The notes under the pieces: model-generated
What the model was told of the DNA's origin: nothing
Databases searched by the model: none
What the model saw: the letters and a program-made list of their open reading frames with translations, nothing else
Assembly: GCA_964646885.1 (NCBI GenBank)
Contig: CAZYFM010000094.1
Span: forward strand, 1 to 12,305
Reading direction: 5' to 3'
DNA length: 12,305 nt
DNA from: SZUA-430 sp964646885
Lineage (GTDB): Bacteria; Pseudomonadota; Alphaproteobacteria; Micropepsales; Micropepsaceae
Position numbers and translations under genes: made by a program
Shown here: one piece after another, positions 1 to 7,079 of the stretch
Layout: each line of letters opens with the position of its first letter
How positions within the stretch are numbered: position 1 is the stretch's first letter

Positions 1-590
1 CCTTGCGCGTCCAGCAGGTAGACAAGCGCCGTGTGGTCCACGGTGTATCCCCCAGCCTCTGTCGGCGTCTTCACATAGACGGCGCCGAAGGCGGCAACGA
101 GCCTGTCGATCTGTGCCACCGCGCCGGACAGCGCGGTCAGCGGCATGGCAAAATTGGACACATAGGTGGCGAGCATGTCTTGCGAATCCCGCTCGGGATC
201 CACGCTCACGAAAGTGACCTTCAGGCGATTGCCCTCGGCTCCCAGTTGCTGCCGGATGGCCATGAGGCGAGACAGCGTGGTCGGACAGATCTCCGGGCAC
301 GAGGTGAAACCGAAGAACAGCGCCGTCGGCTGTCCAAGCAGCTCCGCCCGCGTGACCCTGTTCCCACGATGGTCGACCAGTTCGAAATCAACGCTGTCAA
401 GTGGCTGCCAGCGCAGGTCCGTGCGCACGGGGCGCGGCGACGGCAGCATCCACAGCAGCACCACAAGGCTGACCACGCAGGCCAGCGCCAGGTGCAGCAG
501 GAACCGCACGGCGCTGGCATCCGGAAAGCGTGGCAGTGAACGGGCACTAGCGCGCACTGGCCGAGACCTCGTGCCTGCTGCTGCGGACAT
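1..590 (-). CDS. SCO1/SenC family copper chaperone, C-terminus beyond the window edge
   Basis: The visible 196 residues read as a SCO1/SenC/PrrC protein: a membrane-anchored periplasmic thioredoxin-fold protein that delivers copper to the CuA site of cytochrome c oxidase or handles its thiols. After a basic N-terminus there is one membrane segment (about residues 29-50), then the fold. The copper ligands are all present: Cys98 and Cys102 in CPEICP and His186 in TVDHTA; the VSVDPERD stretch is also typical. The start chosen is the ATG at 590, the first upstream of the membrane anchor; its ribosome binding site is weak. It overlaps the end of the alpha-CTD-like gene by 44 bases in another frame, so translational coupling is plausible. 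A later GTG at 509 would shorten the N-terminus. The protein is cut by the window edge, not broken. The family call is near certain; its exact oxidase partner is not visible. Confidence 0.93.
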   Translation of the reverse strand, partial: MSAAAGTRSRPVRASARSLPRFPDASAVRFLLHLALACVVSLVVLLWMLPSPRPVRTDLRWQPLDSVDFELVDHRGNRVTRAELLGQPTALFFGFTSCPEICPTTLSRLMAIRQQLGAEGNRLKVTFVSVDPERDSQDMLATYVSNFAMPLTALSGAVAQIDRLVAAFGAVYVKTPTEAGGYTVDHTALVYLLDAQ

Positions 591-849
591 GCCACCGTCG
601 CGCGCTACGGGGACGCGACACGCCGGCAAGGCGTGCGATGATGGCCCTGAGCGCGTCAATAGTTGCCGGCCCGCAATGCGGCAGGGTCAGAAGCTCGCTC
701 TCGCGCCAGTCAGCCATGTCGGACAGAGACTGGATTCCGCCTCCAAGCAACGCATTCTTCGCGCGCGTTGGCAGGTCGAGCTCCCGGATGGGAATGTTCG
801 GCAGGGATAGTCGGCGTTCCACCAGGAAGCCGGTCTTGGGTTCAGTCAT
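547..849 (-). CDS. Free-standing RNA polymerase alpha-subunit C-terminal-domain-like protein
   Basis: This 100-residue protein is essentially one alpha-CTD module (about residues 17-75), the helix-hairpin-helix fold that in RNA polymerase alpha contacts UP-element DNA and activators. By eye against E. coli RpoA, Arg265, Asn268 and Gly296 align with Arg29, Asn32 and Gly60, while Lys298 is an Ala62, so part of the DNA-contact surface is kept. There is no alpha N-terminal assembly domain, so it cannot be a polymerase subunit in the usual sense. The tail (76-100) is basic and unstructured-looking. The ATG at 849 has AGGGGA about 8 bases upstream; a longer reading from 969 is possible but its N-terminus shows no family resemblance. 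It sits between DUF2946 and SCO1 genes on the same strand. DNA binding or regulation of these neighbours is inference; a protein-interaction role for the fold is an alternative. Confidence 0.75.
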   Translation of the reverse strand: MTEPKTGFLVERRLSLPNIPIRELDLPTRAKNALLGGGIQSLSDMADWRESELLTLPHCGPATIDALRAIIARLAGVSRPRSARRWHVRSSRHEVSASAR

Positions 850-948
850 GAGAGATGTCCCCTGGAAAGGGATTTTCGGGATCAGCGCCCTCGTCCGCCC
901 GCCCCGTTTCGGGGACGCAGCGCACGCGAAGACACTGGCTCGGCAGCC

Positions 949-985
949 GTGACACGAAGCGTCAGTCACGCAAGCGTGACGTCAC
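949..985. promoter_or_regulatory. Nested palindromes upstream of the alpha-CTD-like gene (candidate operator)
   Basis: GTCACGCAAGCGTGAC (965-980) is a perfect 7-bp inverted repeat around AA. It overlaps GTGACGTCAC (976-985), a perfect 10-bp palindrome, and a further GTGAC half-site lies at 949-953. All are built from the GTGAC/GTCAC unit. They lie after the DUF2946 stop and about 100 bases ahead of the alpha-CTD-like start. With only two bases between the arms of the main repeat, a dimeric protein site is likelier than an RNA hairpin, and no T-run follows. The binding protein is unknown. Confidence 0.35.
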
Positions 986-1012
986 CTCAGGCGGGGCTGC
1001 AAAACGCGAAAA

Positions 1013-1417
1013 TCAGGCCAGGGGAGGAGAACGTGCACCAAAGGGCTCGAGGCGCCGCTTGGCGAGCACGGTCGCATGCGACGTATTCCGAACCGCCTCG
1101 CCGGAAAGAACCAGCGGCTCCACGATCACCGTGGGAGAAGGCTCGACAAGACCCGCCAGGAGAGGGAACGAACAGGGCGCCTGTGGCGCGCCCTCGCCAT
1201 CCCCGTCGTGATCGGCGGGCACCGGATTGCCGTCAGCATCCAGCTGCAGCAACTGGGGTCCGTACGATGAACAGATGACAATGGATGACCCCGCCGCCAC
1301 GCCCTTGAGGTCGGGCATCCATCCATGCGGCGATGCCAGCCTGGCGGCAAGCGCAACAAGCATCAGCCACGCCGCGAAGCGCGCGAAACGGCCCTGATGA
1401 GTCAGCGTTGCGTCCAT
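1013..1417 (-). CDS. DUF2946 family membrane/periplasmic protein
   Basis: The 134-residue product fits DUF2946: a short basic N-terminus, a single hydrophobic segment (about 11-28) serving as signal or anchor, the hallmark PHGWMP (30-35), then a region with VICSSYG, QLDADGNPVP and a late PCSFPLL cysteine (Cys82). The family has no established biochemical activity. In many proteobacteria it is found near copper receptors, PCu(A)C and SCO proteins (known association), and here a SCO1 gene follows two genes downstream on the same strand, so a role in copper or oxidase maturation is inferred. The start at 1417 was chosen because it places the hydrophobic segment near the N-terminus; its ribosome binding site is poor. 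The reading frame stays open upstream to 1627, but that extension is not membrane-like. The Asp/His-rich DHDGDGEG patch (69-76) could bind metal. Confidence 0.75.
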   Translation of the reverse strand: MDATLTHQGRFARFAAWLMLVALAARLASPHGWMPDLKGVAAGSSIVICSSYGPQLLQLDADGNPVPADHDGDGEGAPQAPCSFPLLAGLVEPSPTVIVEPLVLSGEAVRNTSHATVLAKRRLEPFGARSPPLA

Positions 1418-1586
1418 CCGGCAAGCAAACCGCAGTTCCCGGACATGGTCCAGAGGCAATACGGTCACAGCAAACCCCAATCCGGGGACGACCGACCTCT
1501 CGCAAATTCTCCTTGTCCCGGCTACATCCACGCTGGCTGCGGAGTGGCGACACGCTCCGCCGGAAACCATGTTGCAAAGGGCGCCG

Positions 1587-2849
1587 ATGCACGTAGCCAT
1601 CATAGGAGCAGGACTGGTCGGGCTCACGACGGCCTATGCCCTGAACAGGCGCGGGCTGGAAGTCACGGTGATCGACCGGCAGCCCGGTCCCGGGCTCGAA
1701 ACGAGCTTTGCAAACGCCTCGCTGATGCACCCGAGCCTCGTTGATCCCTGGAACTCACCCGGTGTCGGCTGGGATCTCCTACGCTGGCTGGGCCGCGACG
1801 ACGCCCCCATGCTGCTGCACCTGCAGCACCTGCCCTCGCTTTCGTTCTGGGGCCTGCGCTTCCTTGCGGAATCGATCCCCTCGCGCCACCGCATCAACAC
1901 ATTGAAGAACCTGCGCCTCGCACTGCTCGCCCGCAACGAGATGGCAGCCTTGCGCCAGGACCTCTCCCTCGAGTTCTGCTGGAAGAAGACAGGCGTGCTG
2001 TCCATCAGCCGCTCGCGCGAGGCGTTCCAGTCGTCCCAGGCCGCCGCCCGCCAGCTCGACCCTTACGGTGTGCGCTACGAGGTGCTTGATCGCGACGCCA
2101 CCATTGCCGCGGAGCCCGCACTCGCTCCCGTCGCGCCGCAGATCGAGGGCTGCGTTCGCTTTCTCGATGACGAGCGCGGTGACGCCTACCAGTTCTGCAC
2201 GGCCCTGGCCGCGGCGCTGCAGTCACGTGGCGTCCACTTCCATTTCGGAGAGGCTGCAGCCGGACTGACAGCAAGCGCCGGGAAAGTCCAGGACGTTCGC
2301 ATCGGCGCGCGCGCCATCACGGCCGACGTCTATGTGCTTGCGGCGGGGAGCTTCAGTTCGCCACTGGCCGCACCGCTCGGCATTCGACTTCCCGTGCGCC
2401 CGGCGAAGGGCTACTCGGCCACCCTGAAATGTCGCGGCAATCCCCACGCCCCGCGCCTGCCGATCTCCGACAATGGCGTCCACGCCGCCGTGACGCCGAT
2501 CGATGAAGAGCGGGTGCGCATCGCAGGGACAGCGGAGTTTGGCGGCCTGGACACGACCATCCGCCAGCCGCGCATCGACTACCTCATGTCGCTGCTGCGG
2601 AAAATCTATCCGAAGCTGGCGGAGACGGTACGCCCGGAAGACATCACACCATGGGCCGGCCTGCGCCCCATGAGCGCGGACGGTGTCCCCACGATCAGCA
2701 GGACGATGTTCCCGAACCTCGTGCTCAACACGGGCCATGGACATATCGGATGGACGACAGCGACGGGCTCGGCCCGGCTCGCTGCCGACATCATCTGCGG
2801 GGAAGCGCCACAACTCGACCTGTCGGACTACAGCCTCGACCGGTTCTGA
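1587..2849 (+). CDS. dadA: D-amino-acid dehydrogenase (DadA-like FAD oxidoreductase)
   Basis: The 420-residue protein is a DAO-superfamily flavoenzyme closest to DadA, which oxidises D-amino acids such as D-alanine to 2-oxo acids plus ammonia and passes electrons to the respiratory chain. The FAD dinucleotide site is GAGLVG (7-12), followed by VTVIDRQPGPGLETS. The family blocks RPAKGYSATL, PWAGLRPMSADGVP and a C-terminal GHGHIGWTTATGSA (383-396) are all in place. Its length matches DadA (about 415-435), though the C-terminal tail after DLSDYS is short. The start is the ATG at 1587 because AAAGGG ends 5 bases before it; the in-frame ATG at 1569 lacks such a site. It stands alone, with no alanine racemase visible beside it. 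It is divergent from DUF2946 and convergent with the MarC gene. Substrate is not fixed by sequence; a related glycine/sarcosine-type oxidase is less likely. Confidence 0.9.
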   Translation: MHVAIIGAGLVGLTTAYALNRRGLEVTVIDRQPGPGLETSFANASLMHPSLVDPWNSPGVGWDLLRWLGRDDAPMLLHLQHLPSLSFWGLRFLAESIPSRHRINTLKNLRLALLARNEMAALRQDLSLEFCWKKTGVLSISRSREAFQSSQAAARQLDPYGVRYEVLDRDATIAAEPALAPVAPQIEGCVRFLDDERGDAYQFCTALAAALQSRGVHFHFGEAAAGLTASAGKVQDVRIGARAITADVYVLAAGSFSSPLAAPLGIRLPVRPAKGYSATLKCRGNPHAPRLPISDNGVHAAVTPIDEERVRIAGTAEFGGLDTTIRQPRIDYLMSLLRKIYPKLAETVRPEDITPWAGLRPMSADGVPTISRTMFPNLVLNTGHGHIGWTTATGSARLAADIICGEAPQLDLSDYSLDRF

Positions 2850-2856
2850 CAGCGCC

Positions 2857-3495
2857 CTACAGGTTGAAGGCGTTCTTGATCCCGTCGATCGTGAACTGCG
2901 CGGCCAGCGCCGCCAGGATGATGCCGAACACCTTGGTAACGATCACAGCCAGGGTTTCGCTCATGATGTTGCTGATGCGCGCGGCCACAAGGAACACGAT
3001 CAGCGTCGCCACCAGGTTCACGCTCGCCCCGGCCAGGACCGCCACGCGCGCCAGCAGGTCATCGTGCTTGGAAAACAGGAGCATGATCGAGGCAATCGAT
3101 CCGGGACCCGCAATCAGCGGGATGGCCAGCGGAAAGACCGAGATGTCCTCGTGCTCGCCCGGATGCGAACGCTGCTCCTCGAGAAGCTTCTCGTTGCGCG
3201 CCTCGCGGCGCTGCTTGCGCGTCTCGAACAGCATGTCGAGCGCAATGATGAAGAGAAGCAGGCCACCCGCAATGCGGAAAGCATCGAGGCTGACATGGAG
3301 CTTGTCCAGCACCCACTCGCCGCCGAAGGCAAAGCCGAACAGGATCGCCGTCGCGATGGCAACGCTCTTCCACGCCATCCGGTGGCGCCAGTCCAGCGGC
3401 ATGTCCTTGGTGAGGCTCGTGAAGAGCGGAATGCACCCGGGCGGATCGATGACGACGAAAAACGTGACAACGGAGGCAAGGAAGATCTCAAGCAT
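2857..3495 (-). CDS. MarC family (UPF0056) inner-membrane protein
   Basis: The 212 residues form about six membrane helices with the two MarC/YchE/YhgN signatures: VVIDPPGCIPLF (14-25) and PLAIPLIAGPGSIASIM (122-138). Each lies at the start of one half of an internally duplicated fold. A charged cytoplasmic loop (about 91-118, RKQRREAR onward) separates the halves. Length is normal for the family. MarC was once linked to multiple antibiotic resistance in E. coli, a link later withdrawn; transport function is unproven. It begins 32 bases after the SMP-30 gene on the same strand and is probably co-transcribed with it. Its stop lies 7 bases from the dehydrogenase stop on the opposite strand, leaving no room for a separate terminator. 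Confidence 0.92.
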   Translation of the reverse strand: MLEIFLASVVTFFVVIDPPGCIPLFTSLTKDMPLDWRHRMAWKSVAIATAILFGFAFGGEWVLDKLHVSLDAFRIAGGLLLFIIALDMLFETRKQRREARNEKLLEEQRSHPGEHEDISVFPLAIPLIAGPGSIASIMLLFSKHDDLLARVAVLAGASVNLVATLIVFLVAARISNIMSETLAVIVTKVFGIILAALAAQFTIDGIKNAFNL

Positions 3496-3527
3496 GCGCC
3501 TAAACTGTCACCAAAGCCCCCGAGCGT

Positions 3528-4400
3528 CTAGCCACGAAAGGCCGCAACCGGCACGCCTTTCACGCCGGGCCGGAACGCAAACACGCTGCCCGAGAGCGGC
3601 GCAGCAGCCAGGGCCTTCTCGTCGAGCCCCACCGCAGCCGTGGTGACATAGAGCGTATCGAGCGCCGGACCACCGAATGCACAGCTCGCCACCTGCGGGA
3701 CCGGAAGCCGGACAACCCGGTCCACCTTTCCGGCAGGCGTAAATCGCGTGAGCCGCGCCCCGCCCCAATGCGCAAGCCAGACACATCCGTCGGCATCGAC
3801 GCACATGCCGTCAGGATAGCCATCGGACAGGGGGACCTCGGCGAACACGCGCGCCGGCCCCGCCTCTCCGCTCGCGAGGTCATAATCATGCGCCCAGATG
3901 ACGTGCCTGAGCGTCTCCACGAAATACATCGTGCGGCCATCAGGGCTCCAGCCAAGCCCGTTCGACAGGTTGACCCCGCTCCTGACCCGCACGGGAGACA
4001 CAAGACTGTCAAACCGATAGAGCCGGCCCGAAGCCTGCTGTTCATTGTCGTCCATCGATCCGGCCCACAGCCGCCCGGACGGATCACACTTGGCATCATT
4101 GAAGCGGTTGTCAGGCAGGTCGCCGTCCGGATGGCAAACGCGCTCAAGCGCGTCAAAGGGAAACTCTCCGGTGTAGACCCCGTTCTTCGCAAGCAGCACA
4201 TAACCACCCTGCGCCCGCGGAATGATCGCCCCGACACGATCTGATAGACCCCAGCTGCGCACCGCGCCCGTGGACGGATCGAGCCGGAACACACGCTGTC
4301 CCTTGATGTCGAGCCAGAGCAGCACGCGCTCGGCGCCGATCCAGACAGGACCCTCACCCACAAGCGCCTGCTCGCGCTGAACCAGTTCAATGTCCGTCAT
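3528..4400 (-). CDS. SMP-30/gluconolactonase/LRE-family lactonase
   Basis: This 290-residue six-bladed beta-propeller belongs to the SMP-30/gluconolactonase family, which hydrolyses sugar aldonolactones in a metal-dependent way. Ligand positions known from human SMP-30 are kept: Glu16 in GEGPVW, Asn147 in NLSNGLGWSPDG and Asp197 in DGYPDGMCVDADG. Substrate-contact residues match RFND (99-102). Blade repeats of the type DPSGRLWAG and DADGCVWLA are obvious. The ATG at 4400 was chosen over an open frame to 4511 because GGAG precedes it by about 6 bases and the family starts just before the first blade. No signal peptide is seen, so it is cytosolic. It is the first gene of a two-gene unit with MarC. 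The sugar pathway is not visible nearby, so the substrate (gluconolactone, arabinonolactone or others) is open. Confidence 0.9.
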   Translation of the reverse strand: MTDIELVQREQALVGEGPVWIGAERVLLWLDIKGQRVFRLDPSTGAVRSWGLSDRVGAIIPRAQGGYVLLAKNGVYTGEFPFDALERVCHPDGDLPDNRFNDAKCDPSGRLWAGSMDDNEQQASGRLYRFDSLVSPVRVRSGVNLSNGLGWSPDGRTMYFVETLRHVIWAHDYDLASGEAGPARVFAEVPLSDGYPDGMCVDADGCVWLAHWGGARLTRFTPAGKVDRVVRLPVPQVASCAFGGPALDTLYVTTAAVGLDEKALAAAPLSGSVFAFRPGVKGVPVAAFRG

Positions 4401-4427
4401 TGGGTCTCCAGCCTCATGGTCCCGCGA

Positions 4428-4480
4428 TGCCAAGGTAACTTCTCTGGCACAACCATCGGCTTTCCGCCAGTTTCCGCCGG
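4428..4480. promoter_or_regulatory. Divergent promoter region between lactonase and sigma factor, with repeats
   Basis: The 110-base gap between the two divergent starts (4400 and 4511) must hold both promoters. It contains a TGCCA (4428-4432) and TGGCA (4445-4449) inverted pair separated by 12 bases, and a 10-base tandem repeat TTTCCGCCRG (4461-4470 and 4471-4480). Either could be a regulator site. I could not pick convincing -35/-10 boxes by eye. Confidence 0.25.
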
Positions 4481-4510
4481 ATTTTTTGCTGTAAGAAAGG
4501 CCGGCAGGCA

Positions 4511-5038
4511 TTGTCTAACAGTGTGATGAGCAAGGATCAGGACAGCTGGTACAGCCGGATCGCGGCCCAATGGGGGCCCGCGCTGCAACGCATGGCGCGC
4601 TCATGCGAGGCTGACCCCGACCGGCGCCGCGACGTGCTTCAGGAGATGCACGTGGCCATCTGGAAGAGCCACCCGCTCTTCGACGGCCGCTGCGCCGAGC
4701 GAACGTGGATCTATCGCATCGCGAGCAACGTCGCCGCCAACCATGTCAACCGTGAGCGTCGGCGGAACGCACCGCTTGTATCACTTGAGGCGCTGGAAAA
4801 CGTGGCCGATGCCGACACGTCCGCCTCAACCGAGAAAGACATGGCCTTGCAGAAACTCCTCGGCATGATCGCCAGCCTCGGCAACCCCGACCGGACAGTC
4901 ATCACGCTTTACCTCGAGGGACTTGATGCAGCCGCGATCGGTGAAGTCACCGGCATGTCACCCGGCGCCATCGCCACGCGGATCTCGCGCATCAAGTCGC
5001 TCCTAGCCCGCCTGTTCAAGGAGGCCCGTCATGGCTGA
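4511..5038 (+). CDS. ECF-type RNA polymerase sigma factor
   Basis: The 175-residue protein has the minimal ECF layout: region 2 (about 15-85, with DVLQEMHVAIWKSH and the RTWIYRIASNVAANHVNRERRR core-binding/-10 element) and region 4 (about 113-170, ending in the helix-turn-helix AIGEVTGMSPGAIATRISRI). Regions 1 and 3 are missing, as usual for ECF factors. The start is ambiguous. TTG at 4511 has AAAGG 10 bases upstream, whereas GTG 4523 and ATG 4526 lie too far from it, so I favour TTG; the difference is only 5 residues. The gene overlaps the next by 8 bases, and that gene's AAGGAGG lies inside this one, so the two are translationally linked. In such pairs the second gene often encodes the anti-sigma factor. 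Its regulon is unknown; autoregulation is likely but no promoter motif was recognised. Confidence 0.9.
   Translation: MSNSVMSKDQDSWYSRIAAQWGPALQRMARSCEADPDRRRDVLQEMHVAIWKSHPLFDGRCAERTWIYRIASNVAANHVNRERRRNAPLVSLEALENVADADTSASTEKDMALQKLLGMIASLGNPDRTVITLYLEGLDAAAIGEVTGMSPGAIATRISRIKSLLARLFKEARHG
5018..5024 (+). promoter_or_regulatory. Strong ribosome binding site within the sigma factor gene
   Basis: AAGGAGG lies 6 bases before the ATG at 5031. It fixes the start of the membrane protein even though this start lies inside the sigma gene, and it indicates that the second gene is translated at least as strongly as the sigma factor. Confidence 0.75.
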
Positions 5039-5618
5039 CCACGAACCCGTCCAGGACCTCTGGCTGTCTCAACCCCGGGAGAATTTCACGATGAGCACGG
5101 AAGAAATCCGCAGCCGCGCATCCAGGCTGCACGCAAATGTCTCGGCACGAAACACGCGCGAATATGTCGTCGGCGCGCTCCTCATCATCATCTTCGGCTA
5201 CTTTGCCTGGACGTCAAAGACCCTCTTCGAGCAGCTCGCACTTGCGCTGACGGTTGTCGGCATTGGGGTGACACTCTGGGGTCTCCACCGCCAGGCCCGC
5301 ACGGCCGGAAGCGACGAGATCTTCATGGTCACGAACTGGAGTGACTTCTACCGCATGCAGCTTGTCCGCCAGCGTGATGCGCTGCGCCGCATCTGGGCCT
5401 GGTACCTCGGCCCGCTGCTGCCAGGTCTGGTCATGTTCTGGATCGCGGCAGGCTCCAAGTTCCTCGCTTCAGGAAACCTCCTGATGGGCGGCAGCATCAT
5501 CCTAGTGGGTCTCGCCCTGACCGCCATCGTGTTTGGATCCATCGCCGCCGCCAACCGGAAGGCGGCCGACCAGCTCCAGGAAGAAATCGACGCCCTCGAA
5601 CGACTGAAGTCCGAGTGA
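5031..5618 (+). CDS. Four-helix membrane protein, candidate partner/anti-sigma of the ECF factor
   Basis: I do not recognise a named function. The 195-residue protein has a soluble N-terminus of about 43 residues (DLWLSQP, then STEEIRSRASRL and RNTREY), two membrane helices (about 45-61 and 66-85), a middle loop with NWSDFYRMQLVRQRDALRRIW, two more helices (about 125-141 and 150-172), and a coiled-coil-like C-terminus (175-195, QLQEEIDALERLK). It carries no zinc-binding HxxxCxxC anti-sigma signature. Its 8-base overlap with the sigma gene makes a control function plausible: the charged N-terminal segment could hold the sigma factor at the membrane. That is inference from gene order. The alternative is simply a sigma-regulated membrane protein. 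Confidence 0.72.
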   Translation: MADHEPVQDLWLSQPRENFTMSTEEIRSRASRLHANVSARNTREYVVGALLIIIFGYFAWTSKTLFEQLALALTVVGIGVTLWGLHRQARTAGSDEIFMVTNWSDFYRMQLVRQRDALRRIWAWYLGPLLPGLVMFWIAAGSKFLASGNLLMGGSIILVGLALTAIVFGSIAAANRKAADQLQEEIDALERLKSE

Positions 5619-5630
5619 AAGGAACGATCC

Positions 5631-7031
5631 ATGAAGATGTCACGCCGCCCCTTTCTGCTGATGGGTTCAGCCATGCTGCTCGGCACGGCCATGGCCAGCA
5701 CCCAGGACGCCTGGCCCTTTCTCGGCGACTGGTTTGCAACGCTTGATGCCGGTTCGGTGAAACTGCGTCTTCGGATGCAGGTCAGCGACGGCCCGCGCGC
5801 CACGCTCTTCAGCATCGACCAGGGAAACACCCCGATCCCGGCCAGCAGCGTGCGGATCGATGGCACGCACATCCGGGTCGAATGGCAGGTGATCGGTGCC
5901 GTGTTTGAAGGCACGCTGGACAACGCCGCCCTTGCTGGAACCTTCACCCAGGGCAAGGCATTTCCGCTCGCATTCACAAGGACGCCGGCAACCTCCGCCG
6001 CCATTACCCCATTGACCCAGGCCGGGCTGGCCGCACTCCGGGCGAAGGCCGGTTCTCCCGCCATGATCGCGGCAGCAAGATCCGCAAAGGGGCAACAGGT
6101 CGCCTTCGTGGATGGCGTGCGTATCCTTGGGCAGGCGCAGCGCGCCACGCTCGACGACAGGTGGCACATCGGATCCTGCACGAAGTCCGTCACCGCGACG
6201 CTTGTGGCGCGTCTTGTCGAGGCTGGCCAGCTCTCATGGGACGACAAGGTTGGCAGCGCGCTTGGCGCAGCCATACCCGGCATGAACGCCGACTTGCGTG
6301 ACATCACGTTCCTGCACCTGCTCAGCCACCGCTCGGGCATGGCAGGCAATATCCCCGTGGCAGAGCTTTCGGCATTTCCGCGGGAAAACCCGGACCCGCG
6401 GAGTGATCGCCTCCGCTACGCGCGGATCGCCCTCTCCGCCAGGCCCTCGGGCCGGCGCGAGCAGCACTTCGAATACTCGAACAGCGGATATGTCGTGGCC
6501 GGCGCCATGATCGAACAGAAGCTCGGCCGCCCGTGGGAAGACCTTGTCCGGGAATACGTGCTCGAACCACTGGGCATGCAGGGTGCAGGCTTCGGTGCCC
6601 CGGGGACACCAGGCAAGGGGGACCAGCCTGCCGGCCACAATCTCGGTGAAACCGGCGCCCTGTCCCCGTTTCCGCCAGGCGCGCCCGTCACGGACAATCC
6701 TGCGGTCATCGGGCCTGCGGGCCGCCTCCACGCAACAGCGCGCGACATGCTCGCCTATCTGCAGGCACATGCCACACGATCATCCTTCCTCCGACCGGAA
6801 AGCTGGCAGAGACTGCATACGCCCCCCTTCGGCGGCGATTATGCACTCGGCTGGATCGTGAAGGGCGACCGGCTCTGGCACAACGGATCGAACACGCTGT
6901 GGTACGCGGAAATGTCGGCCGAACGCACAGGCGCAACGGTTGCATTTGCAGCCACAAATGACGGGAGGCTTGGAAACGTCGAAGAACCCGTCAGCCAGGC
7001 ATTGCGAGGCGCCGCCCGCGCTGTCGCCTGA
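5631..7031 (+). CDS. Exported serine hydrolase, beta-lactamase (class C/DD-peptidase) fold
   Basis: The 466-residue protein begins with an SRRPFLL-type N-terminus and hydrophobic stretch (about 1-22), possibly a Tat signal, so export to the periplasm is likely. Residues about 28-117 form the small beta-rich domain often seen ahead of such hydrolases (FLGDW, LRLRMQVSDG, IDQGNTPIP, LAGTFTQG). The catalytic domain follows with all three class C-type motifs: Ser182-x-x-Lys185 (SCTK), Tyr282-Ser-Asn284 (YSN) and His417-Asn-Gly (HNG, in place of KTG). The HLLSHRSGMAG block is also typical. Activity may be esterase, peptidase or peptide hydrolysis; true cephalosporinase activity is not implied. AAAGGA lies 7 bases before the ATG at 5631; the gap to the upstream gene is 12 bases, so it is the third gene of the sigma operon. 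It may be a target or sensor component of that system. Confidence 0.9.
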   Translation: MKMSRRPFLLMGSAMLLGTAMASTQDAWPFLGDWFATLDAGSVKLRLRMQVSDGPRATLFSIDQGNTPIPASSVRIDGTHIRVEWQVIGAVFEGTLDNAALAGTFTQGKAFPLAFTRTPATSAAITPLTQAGLAALRAKAGSPAMIAAARSAKGQQVAFVDGVRILGQAQRATLDDRWHIGSCTKSVTATLVARLVEAGQLSWDDKVGSALGAAIPGMNADLRDITFLHLLSHRSGMAGNIPVAELSAFPRENPDPRSDRLRYARIALSARPSGRREQHFEYSNSGYVVAGAMIEQKLGRPWEDLVREYVLEPLGMQGAGFGAPGTPGKGDQPAGHNLGETGALSPFPPGAPVTDNPAVIGPAGRLHATARDMLAYLQAHATRSSFLRPESWQRLHTPPFGGDYALGWIVKGDRLWHNGSNTLWYAEMSAERTGATVAFAATNDGRLGNVEEPVSQALRGAARAVA

Positions 7032-7046
7032 AACCCGAAAGGAATT

Positions 7047-7079
7047 GCGCGTCAGCCCTGCAATCCCTGGGCAGCGCGC
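7047..7079 (+). terminator. Weak hairpin after the sigma-factor operon
   Basis: Fifteen bases past the hydrolase stop, GCGCG (7047-7051) with GCCC (7055-7058) pairs with GGGC (7069-7072) and CGCGC (7075-7079). The stem is interrupted by three bases on one side and two on the other. No T-run follows, so intrinsic termination is doubtful. It may simply stall polymerase or protect the 3' end. Confidence 0.25.

Noticed and set aside
221..595. Minus-strand 124-codon frame over the SCO1 gene
   Set aside because: The neighbouring frame encodes the complete CPEICP and TVDHTA motifs of SCO1; this one is Cys/Arg-rich noise.
1418..1627. Upstream extension of the DUF2946 frame to 1627
   Set aside because: The added 70 residues are not conserved-looking, overlap the dehydrogenase start and would place the membrane segment far from the N-terminus.
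2651..3646. Long plus-strand frames opposite MarC
   Set aside because: They are Arg/Ser/His-rich, cross the end of the dehydrogenase gene and have no domain; MarC on the minus strand has both family signatures.
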